The notes under the pieces were generated by a model, which did no database searches, had not been told where the DNA came from, and saw only the letters and a list, made by a program, of their open reading frames with translations. Source: Gemmatimonadales bacterium (lineage in GTDB: Bacteria; Gemmatimonadota; Gemmatimonadetes; Gemmatimonadales; GWC2-71-9). Taken from it: DNA of 5,564 bases. How positions within the stretch are numbered: the stretch's first letter is position 1; each line of letters begins with the position of its first letter. The stretch covers positions 1 through 5,564 of the forward strand of contig JACCSZ010000187.1 of assembly GCA_013812695.1 (NCBI GenBank), written 5' to 3'. Of the stretch, positions 1 to 5,411 are shown piece after piece. The position numbers and the translations under genes are program-made.

Positions 1-752
1 CCCGCGATCGCGGCGACCCAGAGCAGGTTCATGACGCCGGCCACGAACAGGAGCGCCATCAGCGCCCAGCAGCACCCCAGACAGAACAGTCCGTGCCGCA
101 TCCCCATGACCACCGCGCCGGCGCTTCCCTCGCGCCACTCGCGAGTGAGGAATCCGAGGGGAGATCGGCAGTGGCTGAGACACGCCGACTTTGCCGGCAG
201 CCACTGATAGACCCCGGCGATCGCCAGGAGGAATCCACCGAGGACCGGGCTGGTGCTCGCCATCGCGGGCGAGAGCAGCGCCCCCTGGTGAAGCCCCCAC
301 TGCGCCACGGCGGCGCCCGCGCTGAACCCGCCCCACACGACGAGGTATCCTGCCGCGAACAGTGCCGTCGGCGCCGCGGGGGTTGAGCGCTCCCGCCGCC
401 GGCGGTGCATGCCGGCGACCAGCAGGATCATCGGGGCCGCCGACGGCAGCATCATGGCCGTCATCATCACGGCCCACATCACGGTGAGCATCACGACATC
501 GAGCGCGAGCCAGGCGTACGTCCCCGGCATCAGCATGCCGGGCATCCCCATCCCCGGCATCTCGACGCCCGGCATTGCCGTGGCCGCGCCCGGTACCGGC
601 GCCATCCCAGCCCGCATGCGGAAAAGCTCGATCCAGGCGATCGCCGCCAAGGCGAGCAGCGCAGCCGCCGTCACCGTCCGATCGCGCCGCAGCAGCCCCT
701 CGAGCGGTGACGAGCCGGCAGCCGGCCGGGCCTCCTCGGCGACCGTATGCAC
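1..752 (-). CDS. DUF2182 predicted metal-binding integral membrane protein (3' end cut by the window edge)
   Basis: The frame is open from a GTG at 752 to the window edge, giving 250 residues without the C-terminal end. It carries the landmarks of DUF2182: a hydrophobic N-terminal helix (about 26-44), a helix with the Met-rich motif MMTAMMLPSAAPM (96-108), helices near 130-150 and 170-185, the segment KSACLSHCRSP (188-198), and a last helix beginning CLGCCWALM (224-232). A loop at residues 60-77 repeats MPG/MGMPG units. Cys191, Cys195, Cys224, Cys227, Cys228 and the many Met residues are candidate soft-metal ligands. The family is described as a predicted metal-binding membrane protein; a copper-related role is inference. 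The GTG lies 5 bases after the stop of the DUF1326 gene with only a weak GAG-type ribosome site, which suggests translational coupling. The frame stays open upstream into the DUF1326 gene, so the exact start is uncertain. About 10-20 residues are probably missing at the C-terminus. Confidence 0.88.
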   Translation of the reverse strand, partial: MHTVAEEARPAAGSSPLEGLLRRDRTVTAAALLALAAIAWIELFRMRAGMAPVPGAATAMPGVEMPGMGMPGMLMPGTYAWLALDVVMLTVMWAVMMTAMMLPSAAPMILLVAGMHRRRRERSTPAAPTALFAAGYLVVWGGFSAGAAVAQWGLHQGALLSPAMASTSPVLGGFLLAIAGVYQWLPAKSACLSHCRSPLGFLTREWREGSAGAVVMGMRHGLFCLGCCWALMALLFVAGVMNLLWVAAIA

Positions 753-757
753 GCGTC

Positions 758-1399
758 TCAGCTCGCGTTGGTCCAGTTTATCTCGGCCGTCGCGGCGTAT
801 TTGCTGGGCCACTCCATGCGCAGCGACTGGTGGTCCACCCGCATCGTGCGGGTCGTCACCATGTTGCCGTCGTTCCAGAAGAAGCCGCCCTTGGGGTAGG
901 TGATGTGCACCTCCTTCTCCGCCCCCGACACCGGGTCGCGGAGGGGCGTCGTCTCCAGCTCGACCGCGCCGGGGATGCGGATGTGTGCCCGCTGACCGCT
1001 GATCGCCAGGTCGATCGGCGCGGCGATCGGGCCCTCGAAGCGCTCGATCGTGCCGGCCAGCGCCTCCCAAGGCATGCCGCCTGCCTGGCCCGAGAGGATG
1101 GTGGCGACAGCATCGATCTGCTCCGGGCGCGCGCGCTCGTCTACGAAGAGCACCACGTGGCCGTGCCCGTCGTGAATGGCCCCCGGATACTTCGCCGCGA
1201 CGACCACACGGACTCCGGCGAGGTCTACGTCGCCGAAACGCCCTTCCTCCACCTCGTAGCCCATCACGAGCTCGCAGATGCCCTCGTTCGGCGTGCCGCC
1301 GAACTGGCAGTTACAGCCATGGGCACAGCTGCACGCTTCGACGCTCTGCGCCCTGACGCGGTAGGGGGTACGCGGGGTGGCTGCGGTGGTCGGTGTCAT
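758..1399 (-). CDS. DUF1326 domain-containing protein
   Basis: This 213-residue protein matches DUF1326 over its length. The defining N-terminal motif is present as EACSCAHGCNCQFGG (21-35), with Cys23, Cys25, Cys29 and Cys31 followed by Cys42; the pattern CxCxxxCxC is typical of the family and could bind a metal. Further family-like segments are GHGHVVLFVDE (about 78-88) and KGGFFWNDG near residue 170. There is no signal peptide or membrane helix, so the protein is probably cytoplasmic. The ATG at 1399 is supported by GGAG at 1406-1409 with a 6-base spacer. The gene ends 5 bases before the DUF2182 start, and the two families are often neighbours in other bacteria, so they probably work together: a soluble Cys-rich partner and a Met/Cys-rich membrane partner. 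The biochemical function of DUF1326 is not established to my knowledge; metal delivery is inference. Confidence 0.9.
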   Translation of the reverse strand: MTPTTAATPRTPYRVRAQSVEACSCAHGCNCQFGGTPNEGICELVMGYEVEEGRFGDVDLAGVRVVVAAKYPGAIHDGHGHVVLFVDERARPEQIDAVATILSGQAGGMPWEALAGTIERFEGPIAAPIDLAISGQRAHIRIPGAVELETTPLRDPVSGAEKEVHITYPKGGFFWNDGNMVTTRTMRVDHQSLRMEWPSKYAATAEINWTNAS

Positions 1400-1405
1400 G
1401 CTCCG

Positions 1406-1409
1406 CTCC
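1406..1409 (-). promoter_or_regulatory. Ribosome binding site of the DUF1326 gene
   Basis: GGAG lies 6 bases upstream of the ATG at 1399. A second GGAG at 1401-1404 is too close to the ATG to act. This supports the chosen start of the DUF1326-DUF2182 operon. Confidence 0.6.
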
Positions 1410-1617
1410 GGGTGGGTGGGCTTCTAAGGTGGGACGTTTGGAAGGTGGCCGCCAGATGGGTGGTCCGACTCGTCGACGCGGCCACGGGCCGGCGTCCGCA
1501 AGGAGTCCCAGCAGCGCGCGCTCCTCGACGGCATTGGCCTGCTCGGCGAGCCGGCTGCGACCCGCTGCCCGCTGAGCCCGATCGAGTGTCCCGACGGCGG
1601 CATGCAGCGCTCTGGTG

Positions 1618-1641
1618 CCTTGCTTCGCTCCGCTCAGGGTG
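1618..1641 (-). repeat. Single copy of a dispersed CCTGAGCGnAGCGAAG-type repeat
   Basis: Read on the minus strand the segment is CACCCTGAGCGGAGCGAAGC followed by AAGG. It matches the two arms at 2486-2502 and 2525-2541 (CCTGAGCGCAGCGAAGG), apart from a C/G change and one or two bases at the 3' end. Related CATCCTGAGCG(A/C/G)AGCGAAGG sequences are dispersed intergenic repeats in many high-GC environmental genomes. As in the other copies, it sits just downstream of a stop codon, here about 40 bases after that of the DDAH-like gene. Confidence 0.7.
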
Positions 1642-1654
1642 TCTCACGAGCGGA
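1629..1654 (-). terminator. Hairpin downstream of the DDAH-like gene, possible 3' end structure
   Basis: TCCGCTC (1629-1635) pairs perfectly with GAGCGGA (1648-1654) across a 12-base loop. It lies about 26 bases past the TAA of the DDAH-like gene and uses part of the dispersed repeat as one arm. No U-run follows in the direction of transcription, so intrinsic termination is doubtful; it could instead protect a 3' end or be incidental. Confidence 0.3.
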
Positions 1655-1679
1655 CTCAGCGACGCGCTGCCCCCCGAGC

Positions 1680-2453
1680 TTACCACCGCACCGACAGACA
1701 GCTCAGCCCGCCGTCCATCTTGCGGTACTCCGACATCTCCAGCGGGGCGACGTCAAAGCCCAATCCGCGGAGCCGCGGTTCGGTCGCCAGAAACCCCTGC
1801 GCGATCAGCAGCGTATCGTTGACCCTCACGCAGTTTGCGGCGTACTCCTCACCGTCCGGCACCCGCACGACCTCCCACCCGCGGAGTGCCTCGTGTCCGG
1901 CGATCTCGCTTGCCGCGAGCAACCGTCGCCCGCCGAGCCAGGAGAGTCCGGTCTTGAGGTGCAACAGCCCGGCCATCCGTCGGATGTCGATCACGCTCGA
2001 CCCGAACCCACGCCTCGCCAGCCACGCGGCGAGCTGGGTCGCGCCCTCGGCGTTGGTGCGTGCCGAGCGGCCAATAAAGAAATGATCGCCCGCCTCGCAC
2101 ACGTCGCCACCATCTACGGTACCGGGGGAGGTGATCTCGTCCAGTTCGGGAAACCACCTGCCGAGCGCGGCGCCGAGCGACGCCACCTCACCGGCGCGGC
2201 TCGCGGCACCGGGGCGGGTGAGGATCGCGCCCCCTGTGGTGACGATGGCGGCGTCCTCGACGAACGTGCTGTCGGGGAACTCGGGATCGGGCGCGAGCCA
2301 GACGAGCGAGAGCCCCAGGCGCTCCAGGGTCCGGCAGTAGGCCCCGTGCTGCTCCAGCGCGAGGGCCATGTCCGGGGGACCAAGACCGGACTTGGTGATC
2401 CCGGCGGCGAAGGTGGCCGCGGGGGGGCGGACGATGGCGCGAGTGAATCGCAT
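1680..2453 (-). CDS. ddaH: Dimethylarginine dimethylaminohydrolase-like pentein hydrolase (DDAH family)
   Basis: This complete 257-residue protein matches the usual length of bacterial DDAH. DDAH hydrolyses N-omega-methylated arginines to citrulline and methylamine or dimethylamine through a covalent Cys thiouronium intermediate. Visible signature segments are MRFTRAIVRPP at the start, DSTFVEDAAIV (61-71, with substrate-contacting Glu66/Asp67), GTVDGGDV (111-118, Asp114), HLKTGLSWLG (165-174, catalytic His165), NCVRVN (207-212), and EMSEYRKMDGGLSCLSVRW at the C-terminus, with nucleophile Cys252. The Cys/His/acidic triad is therefore intact; the acidic residue is Asp, as in animal DDAH, rather than the Glu of the Pseudomonas enzyme. 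There is no signal peptide, so it acts in the cytoplasm. The ATG at 2453 has no clear ribosome site, but the N-terminus fits the family. It lies 83 bases downstream of an amino-acid permease in the same orientation, which may supply its substrate. A related pentein activity on another guanidino compound cannot be excluded. Confidence 0.9.
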   Translation of the reverse strand: MRFTRAIVRPPAATFAAGITKSGLGPPDMALALEQHGAYCRTLERLGLSLVWLAPDPEFPDSTFVEDAAIVTTGGAILTRPGAASRAGEVASLGAALGRWFPELDEITSPGTVDGGDVCEAGDHFFIGRSARTNAEGATQLAAWLARRGFGSSVIDIRRMAGLLHLKTGLSWLGGRRLLAASEIAGHEALRGWEVVRVPDGEEYAANCVRVNDTLLIAQGFLATEPRLRGLGFDVAPLEMSEYRKMDGGLSCLSVRW

Positions 2454-2485
2454 GGGATGCCGGCGCGAGCGCGAGTGCGAGTTAC

Positions 2486-2541
2486 CCTGAGCGCAGCGAA
2501 GGGGGCATGCGTCCGCTCATGGCTCCTTCGCTGCGCTCAGG
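2486..2541. repeat. Inverted pair of dispersed repeats (17-bp perfect arms) between the permease and DDAH-like genes
   Basis: The left arm CCTGAGCGCAGCGAAGG (2486-2502) and the right arm CCTTCGCTGCGCTCAGG (2525-2541) are exact reverse complements across 22 bases; a G-T and a G-C step could extend the stem inward. The permease stop codon (TGA, 2539-2537) lies inside the right arm, so the element overlaps the 3' end of that gene. A transcript from the permease would form a strong hairpin here before reaching the DDAH-like start 32 bases later. No U-run follows, so it is not a classical terminator; mRNA stabilisation or attenuation is possible. The arms belong to the same family as the single copy at 1618-1641. 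Confidence 0.85.
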
Positions 2542-3919
2542 ATGACACCTGGGAACGCCCCCGGGCCGCAACGATGATCCGGTATGCCGGATAGCTGAGC
2601 GCCAGCAGCACCAGCGACCTCCAGCTGTTGCCCCAGTCGGCGACCACCGATCCCACGAGAAAGCCCACCGACACCACCACCGCCAGCCCCGTCGTGTACG
2701 GATACCCCGGCACCCGCCAGGGCCTCGGCGTGTCGGGTTCCTTCCGCCGGAGGGCGAACACGCTCAAAAATGACATCGTGTAGCTAGCAACGAAGAAGAA
2801 CGCGCACAGCGCGAGCACCGTGTTGAACGTGCCGGAGACGATGAACCCCACCGCGACCCCGATGCTGGTCCAGTGTGCCACCGTCGGAGTGCCACCGTCG
2901 TTCACGGTCTCGAAGGCGACGGGGAGCAGCCGGTCGCGGCTCATGGCCAACAGCACCCGGGGCGCCATGAGCGCGCAGGCGTTGACGCCGCTCAGAATGG
3001 AGAGCAGTACGAGCAGCCGGATCACCAGGTCGCCCCGGTCGCCGAAGAGCGCCTTGCCCGCGCTCGCGGCCACGAACGGGTCGCCAGCCATCCGGTCGAT
3101 GCCGAGTACGCGGACGAAGGCGAGGTTGACCAGCACGTAGATCAGGATCACGAGGAGGACGCCGGCCACCATCGCCCGGGGGATTCCGCGGCCGGGGTTC
3201 CGCAGTTCCTCGCCGAAGTAGAGTGGCCCGGTCCACCCGTCGTAGGTGTAGATCACCGCCTGGAGCGCCAGCACGATCGCCGCCACCAGCGCCACGCCGG
3301 AGGGCGGCGCCCCGGGCGAGGCGGCCATCCAGACGGGCACGGGGGCGAGCAGGCAGACCCCGATCAGGCTGCCAAAGGCCAGCGCCTTGAGCGCGCTCAG
3401 GATCTGCTGCGAGAGATCGCCGATCCGGATGCCGCGCCAGAGCAGGAGTCCGAAGAGGAGCGCCAGGCCGACGCCCGCCGGCGCCCGTCGCCCGGCCAGC
3501 GCGGGGACCAAGGGCTCCAGATACTCCGTGAAGACCATCGCACCGAGCGCGATCACGGCGCAGGTCGACAGCCAGTCGCTCCAGCCGACAACGAACCCGG
3601 GGTACTCGCCCAGCCCTCGGCGCACGAGCACGTACTGGCCGCCGGATCGGGCGAGCATGGCGCCGGGCTCGGCCAGGGAGATGGCCCCGAGCAGTGCGTA
3701 GAGGCCGCCGATGAGCCAGACGCCGATGAAGAGCGCCGGGTTGGGAAGCCGGGCGGCTATGTCGCCGGGTGTGCGGAGGATCCCGACCAGGATGGTGTTG
3801 CCGATGAGCACCGCGACGCCGAAAGAGACGCCGAGGATCTGCATCAGCCGGCCGCGACTGGTCACGGGGACCAGTGCGGACGGTACGACGGTCTGATTCA
3901 CGGCGTCAGGCACCGGCAC
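2537..3919 (-). CDS. APC superfamily amino-acid permease
   Basis: This 460-residue protein is a full-length, roughly 12-helix transporter of the amino acid-polyamine-organocation superfamily, resembling the AA_permease_2 type. TM1 (about 27-47) contains the unwound-helix region as GVAVLIGNTILVGILRTPG (34-52). TM2 (about 62-84) ends SLAEPGAMLARSGGQY, the usual E-xxxP-xSGG region. TM6 (about 209-230) leads into YDGWTGPLYFGEELRNPGR (226-244), which matches the substrate-site and loop motif, followed by IPRAM. The loop after TM8 reads RVLLAMSRDRLLP (321-333), and PRPWRVPGYP (399-408) is the conserved stretch before TM11. The GTG start at 3919 is chosen because GGAGGG lies 7 bases upstream. The substrate cannot be read from the sequence; the neighbouring DDAH-like gene makes arginine derivatives or a related amino acid worth testing. 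The last codons and the stop are formed by a dispersed repeat, giving the C-terminus QVSS. Confidence 0.93.
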   Translation of the reverse strand: MPVPDAVNQTVVPSALVPVTSRGRLMQILGVSFGVAVLIGNTILVGILRTPGDIAARLPNPALFIGVWLIGGLYALLGAISLAEPGAMLARSGGQYVLVRRGLGEYPGFVVGWSDWLSTCAVIALGAMVFTEYLEPLVPALAGRRAPAGVGLALLFGLLLWRGIRIGDLSQQILSALKALAFGSLIGVCLLAPVPVWMAASPGAPPSGVALVAAIVLALQAVIYTYDGWTGPLYFGEELRNPGRGIPRAMVAGVLLVILIYVLVNLAFVRVLGIDRMAGDPFVAASAGKALFGDRGDLVIRLLVLLSILSGVNACALMAPRVLLAMSRDRLLPVAFETVNDGGTPTVAHWTSIGVAVGFIVSGTFNTVLALCAFFFVASYTMSFLSVFALRRKEPDTPRPWRVPGYPYTTGLAVVVSVGFLVGSVVADWGNSWRSLVLLALSYPAYRIIVAARGRSQVSS

Positions 3920-3926
3920 GGAGCTA

Positions 3927-3932
3927 CCCTCC
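3927..3932 (-). promoter_or_regulatory. Ribosome binding site of the permease gene
   Basis: GGAGGG lies 7 bases upstream of the GTG at 3919, the strongest ribosome site in the window. It decides the GTG start over the internal ATG at residue 26, which would remove the cytoplasmic lead into TM1. Confidence 0.75.
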
Positions 3933-3935
3933 AGT

Positions 3936-3944
3936 GGGGGGGGG
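3936..3944 (-). repeat. Nine-base homopolymer (C9 on the transcript) just upstream of the permease ribosome site
   Basis: Nine consecutive G on the plus strand, C on the coding strand, lie three bases upstream of the GGAGGG. It is in the untranslated leader, so length changes would not shift a reading frame, but could affect leader structure or spacing to an unseen promoter. The 133-base gap that holds it (3920-4052) shows no other convincing element. Confidence 0.6.
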
Positions 3945-4052
3945 CGACGTCATATCGGCGGCCCGGGCTCACTGCGCTGCTGAGGAGAGCGAGGACGAGT
4001 GCGACAGCGTATCAGCGGAAGCGATCAAGACACCTCGGCTGAGCGTACGGTC

Positions 4053-4568
4053 TTACGCGCGTGCGACCCGGGCGACCGTGTCCCAGGTGCGAGTCGTCAG
4101 CTCCTTCCCGAATGTCCGTTCGATCAGCGTCATGAACACCGGCCCCTTGGGGCTCGGCACGTAGGCGCTGAAGAGCTCCCTGTCGTGCACGGCGAGCAGG
4201 CGCGCGCCGTCCTGCCCCAGCGGCAGGGCGACCTTTGCGGCGGTCGCCTCGCGCAGGAAGGTGACGATCCGTTTGGCGGAGGGCTCGAGCCCGAAGGCTC
4301 GGTAGGGATCGGACGCGAGCAGCTCATGCAGCATGTCTACCGGCCGCACGATCGTGAGAAACGCCTGGCCCAGCCGGTCATGCATGGCGGCTTCGGACCT
4401 GCGCTGGAGGGTGGCCTCCGACGCCCGCCGCGCGTCGAACACGACGTTGCCACTCGAGAGGACGGTTTTCACCTCGGTGAACCCGGCCGCCTCGAACGCC
4501 TTTCGCAGCTCGGGCATCTTCGCGTTCATCGGGCTCACGCCCCGGAGGAACGCCGCGTAGCGTGGCAT
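4053..4568 (-). CDS. DUF1697 domain-containing protein
   Basis: This 171-residue protein spans the full DUF1697 family length. It begins MPRYAAFLRGVSP (family pattern: Y-x-A-[FL]-LRG-[IV]), continues with KMPELRKAFEAAGF and then VKTVLSSGNVVFDA, the conserved 'xxSGNVxF' strand, and ends in a typical region containing FGKELTTRTWDTV. The ATG at 4568 is preferred over a GTG at 4607 because the family starts at this methionine; the extra 13 residues of the longer frame have no family counterpart. AGG at 4577-4579, 8 bases upstream, is a weak ribosome site. The gene begins 40 bases after the zinc-ribbon gene, so the two may be co-transcribed. The protein is soluble and probably cytoplasmic. The family's biochemical function is not known to me, and no catalytic motif stands out. 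Confidence 0.92.
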   Translation of the reverse strand: MPRYAAFLRGVSPMNAKMPELRKAFEAAGFTEVKTVLSSGNVVFDARRASEATLQRRSEAAMHDRLGQAFLTIVRPVDMLHELLASDPYRAFGLEPSAKRIVTFLREATAAKVALPLGQDGARLLAVHDRELFSAYVPSPKGPVFMTLIERTFGKELTTRTWDTVARVARA

Positions 4569-4608
4569 GGGAGGAACCTGGCCTCGCCTTCCGTCCTCGG
4601 TGCGCACA

Positions 4609-5124
4609 TCACTTGCCGGTCAGGGTCCTCGCGTACACGTAGCCCAGCACCCGACCTTCGAGCGTGACGCGCCACCAGCCGCCCCGCAGTGAGTCGGCCA
4701 GCACGGTATCGCCCGGGAGAATGACGGCGACGACGTCCGCCTTCGGGCTCCGGCGATCGTGCACCTTGGTCCACGTGCGGGCGTACCGTGACACGGCCTC
4801 GGCGCTGGGCGTGGAGTCGGGCATCGCCGGCGCCGCCGCGGCAAGGGCAGTGTCGACCCCGGCCGTGTCCTCGGCCCGGAGCGCGGCAGTCACCGATCCT
4901 TCCGGATCCCGTACCGAGTTCCATCGCAGGACCATGGTGACGAGCCCAACGGTGGCCAGCAGGCCCAGGGCAATCGCCGGCAGCGGGCCGATCCGCGGCG
5001 TACCCCTGGTCTCCTCCCGCCGCACCGGCTCCGCGAGCAACTCATGCCCGCACCCGGGGCAGCGAGTCGCGATGCTCAGTGCGCGCTTGCCGCACGCGGG
5101 ACATTCCTTATAGGCCCTTCCCAT
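4609..5124 (-). CDS. Zinc-ribbon, single-pass membrane protein with a C-terminal SH3-like domain
   Basis: The 171-residue product has three parts. Residues 8-26 form a zinc ribbon, CPACG and CPGCG separated by 10 residues (Cys8, Cys11, Cys22, Cys25). Residues 46-66 (GPLPAIALGLLATVGL and onward) form one membrane helix preceded by Arg-rich sequence, which predicts an N-terminus in the cytoplasm. Residues about 112-169 (RTWTKVHDRRSP, VVAVILPGDTVLADS, GGWWRVTLEGRVLGYVYARTL) have the strand and loop pattern of a bacterial SH3 (SH3b) domain, which would then lie outside the membrane and may bind cell wall or protein. The linker at 71-110 is Ala/Pro-rich and low in complexity. The ATG at 5124 is chosen because the ribbon begins directly after it; the frame stays open to 5487, but that extension is Arg/Gly/Cys-rich and crosses a large palindrome. 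The ribosome site is weak. No specific function can be assigned. Confidence 0.8.
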   Translation of the reverse strand: MGRAYKECPACGKRALSIATRCPGCGHELLAEPVRREETRGTPRIGPLPAIALGLLATVGLVTMVLRWNSVRDPEGSVTAALRAEDTAGVDTALAAAAPAMPDSTPSAEAVSRYARTWTKVHDRRSPKADVVAVILPGDTVLADSLRGGWWRVTLEGRVLGYVYARTLTGK

Positions 5125-5211
5125 ACCCCGGGAAGATGGTCCCCTCCAGGCGCATCGGCTACCCAGCCTGGCGGGCAGCGCGTTTGCGCGAGCGTGGCAC
5201 CCCTGGGAGTT

Positions 5212-5230
5212 GCCGGGCGCCGCGCCCGGC
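5212..5230. repeat. 8-bp inverted repeat GCCGGGCG/CGCCCGGC
   Basis: GCCGGGCG (5212-5219) and CGCCCGGC (5223-5230) are perfect complements around a 3-base loop. The outer end overlaps the large palindrome at 5229-5230, so in a transcript the two stems would stack or compete. Confidence 0.6.
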
Positions 5231-5360
5231 GCGGGGGCGTCGGGATCGCTCCCTTCGGGCGCCACAGTAGCCGCCACGCATGCGTTGAGAGACCACCGGC
5301 GGTTGAGCGGGGTGGCGGCTACTGACGCGCCTTGCGGGAGCCATCCCGACACCCCCGCGC
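5229..5360. repeat. Large imperfect palindrome, 49-base arms and a 34-base loop
   Basis: The left arm (5229-5277) pairs with the right arm (5312-5360) in register without gaps: 9 of 9 at the base, one mismatch, 14 of 15 (GTCGGGATCGCTCCC with GGGAGCCATCCCGAC), a symmetric 11-base internal loop with five pairs in its centre (GGCGC/GCGCC), then 13 of 13 (CAGTAGCCGCCAC with GTGGCGGCTACTG). By hand count 41 of 49 positions pair. The loop (5278-5311) contains GCATGC and two GTTGAG copies. This is far beyond what GC-rich sequence gives by chance. The element does not resemble a named RNA family or transposon end that I recognise, and no flanking duplication was seen. Confidence 0.85.
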
Positions 5361-5411
5361 AGCAACCGCCCCAACACCCCGATCTCACCACGCGCCGGCA
5401 GCGGTTGCTGC
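5359..5411. repeat. 11-bp perfect inverted repeat next to the large palindrome
   Basis: GCAGCAACCGC (5359-5369) pairs exactly with GCGGTTGCTGC (5401-5411) across a 31-base loop. It shares two bases with the outer end of the large palindrome, so the two stems are contiguous. It begins about 43 bases after the stop codon of the upstream partial gene; no U-run follows, so it is a poor candidate for an intrinsic terminator. Confidence 0.7.

Larger units (their letters stand above)
1400..1679. other. Intergenic region between the DDAH-like gene and the DUF1326 operon
   Basis: This 280-base stretch holds no credible gene: the open minus-strand frame across it gives a low-complexity Arg/Ser/Ala-rich peptide and contains HPERSEA, the translated signature of a dispersed repeat. 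Visible contents are a repeat copy (1618-1641), a hairpin (1629-1654), a 7-bp pair GCAGCGC/GCGCTGC (1604-1610 and 1664-1670) that brackets both, and imperfect AAGGTGG repeats around 1425-1460. The promoter of the DUF1326-DUF2182 operon should lie here, but I could not identify convincing -35/-10 boxes. Confidence 0.6.

Noticed and set aside
1396..1686. Minus-strand open frame of 96 codons between the DDAH-like and DUF1326 genes
   Set aside because: Its only recognisable string, HPERSEA, is the translation of a dispersed DNA repeat; it overlaps the DDAH-like stop and has no domain.
575..1822. Long plus-strand open frame of 415 codons across the DUF2182/DUF1326 genes and beyond
   Set aside because: It is antisense to two confidently identified genes, is Arg/Ala/Pro-rich with no recognisable domain, and is expected from high GC content.
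2486..2541. Intrinsic transcription terminator at the inverted repeat
   Set aside because: The stem is strong but no U-run follows on the transcript strand; it is kept as a repeat.
2873..4042. Plus-strand open frame of 389 codons opposite the permease
   Set aside because: The opposite strand encodes a clear APC transporter; the antisense product is His/Gln/Arg-rich low-complexity sequence without a family.
4569..4607. Longer start (GTG at 4607) for the DUF1697 gene
   Set aside because: The added 13 residues have no family counterpart, whereas ATG at 4568 starts exactly where DUF1697 proteins begin (MPRYAAFLRG).
5359..5411. Integron attC-like site or T-box leader in the hairpin region
   Set aside because: The RYYYAAC/GTTRRRY core boxes do not occur at the paired ends and no T-box sequence is present; a single GTTGAGC inside a loop is likely chance.
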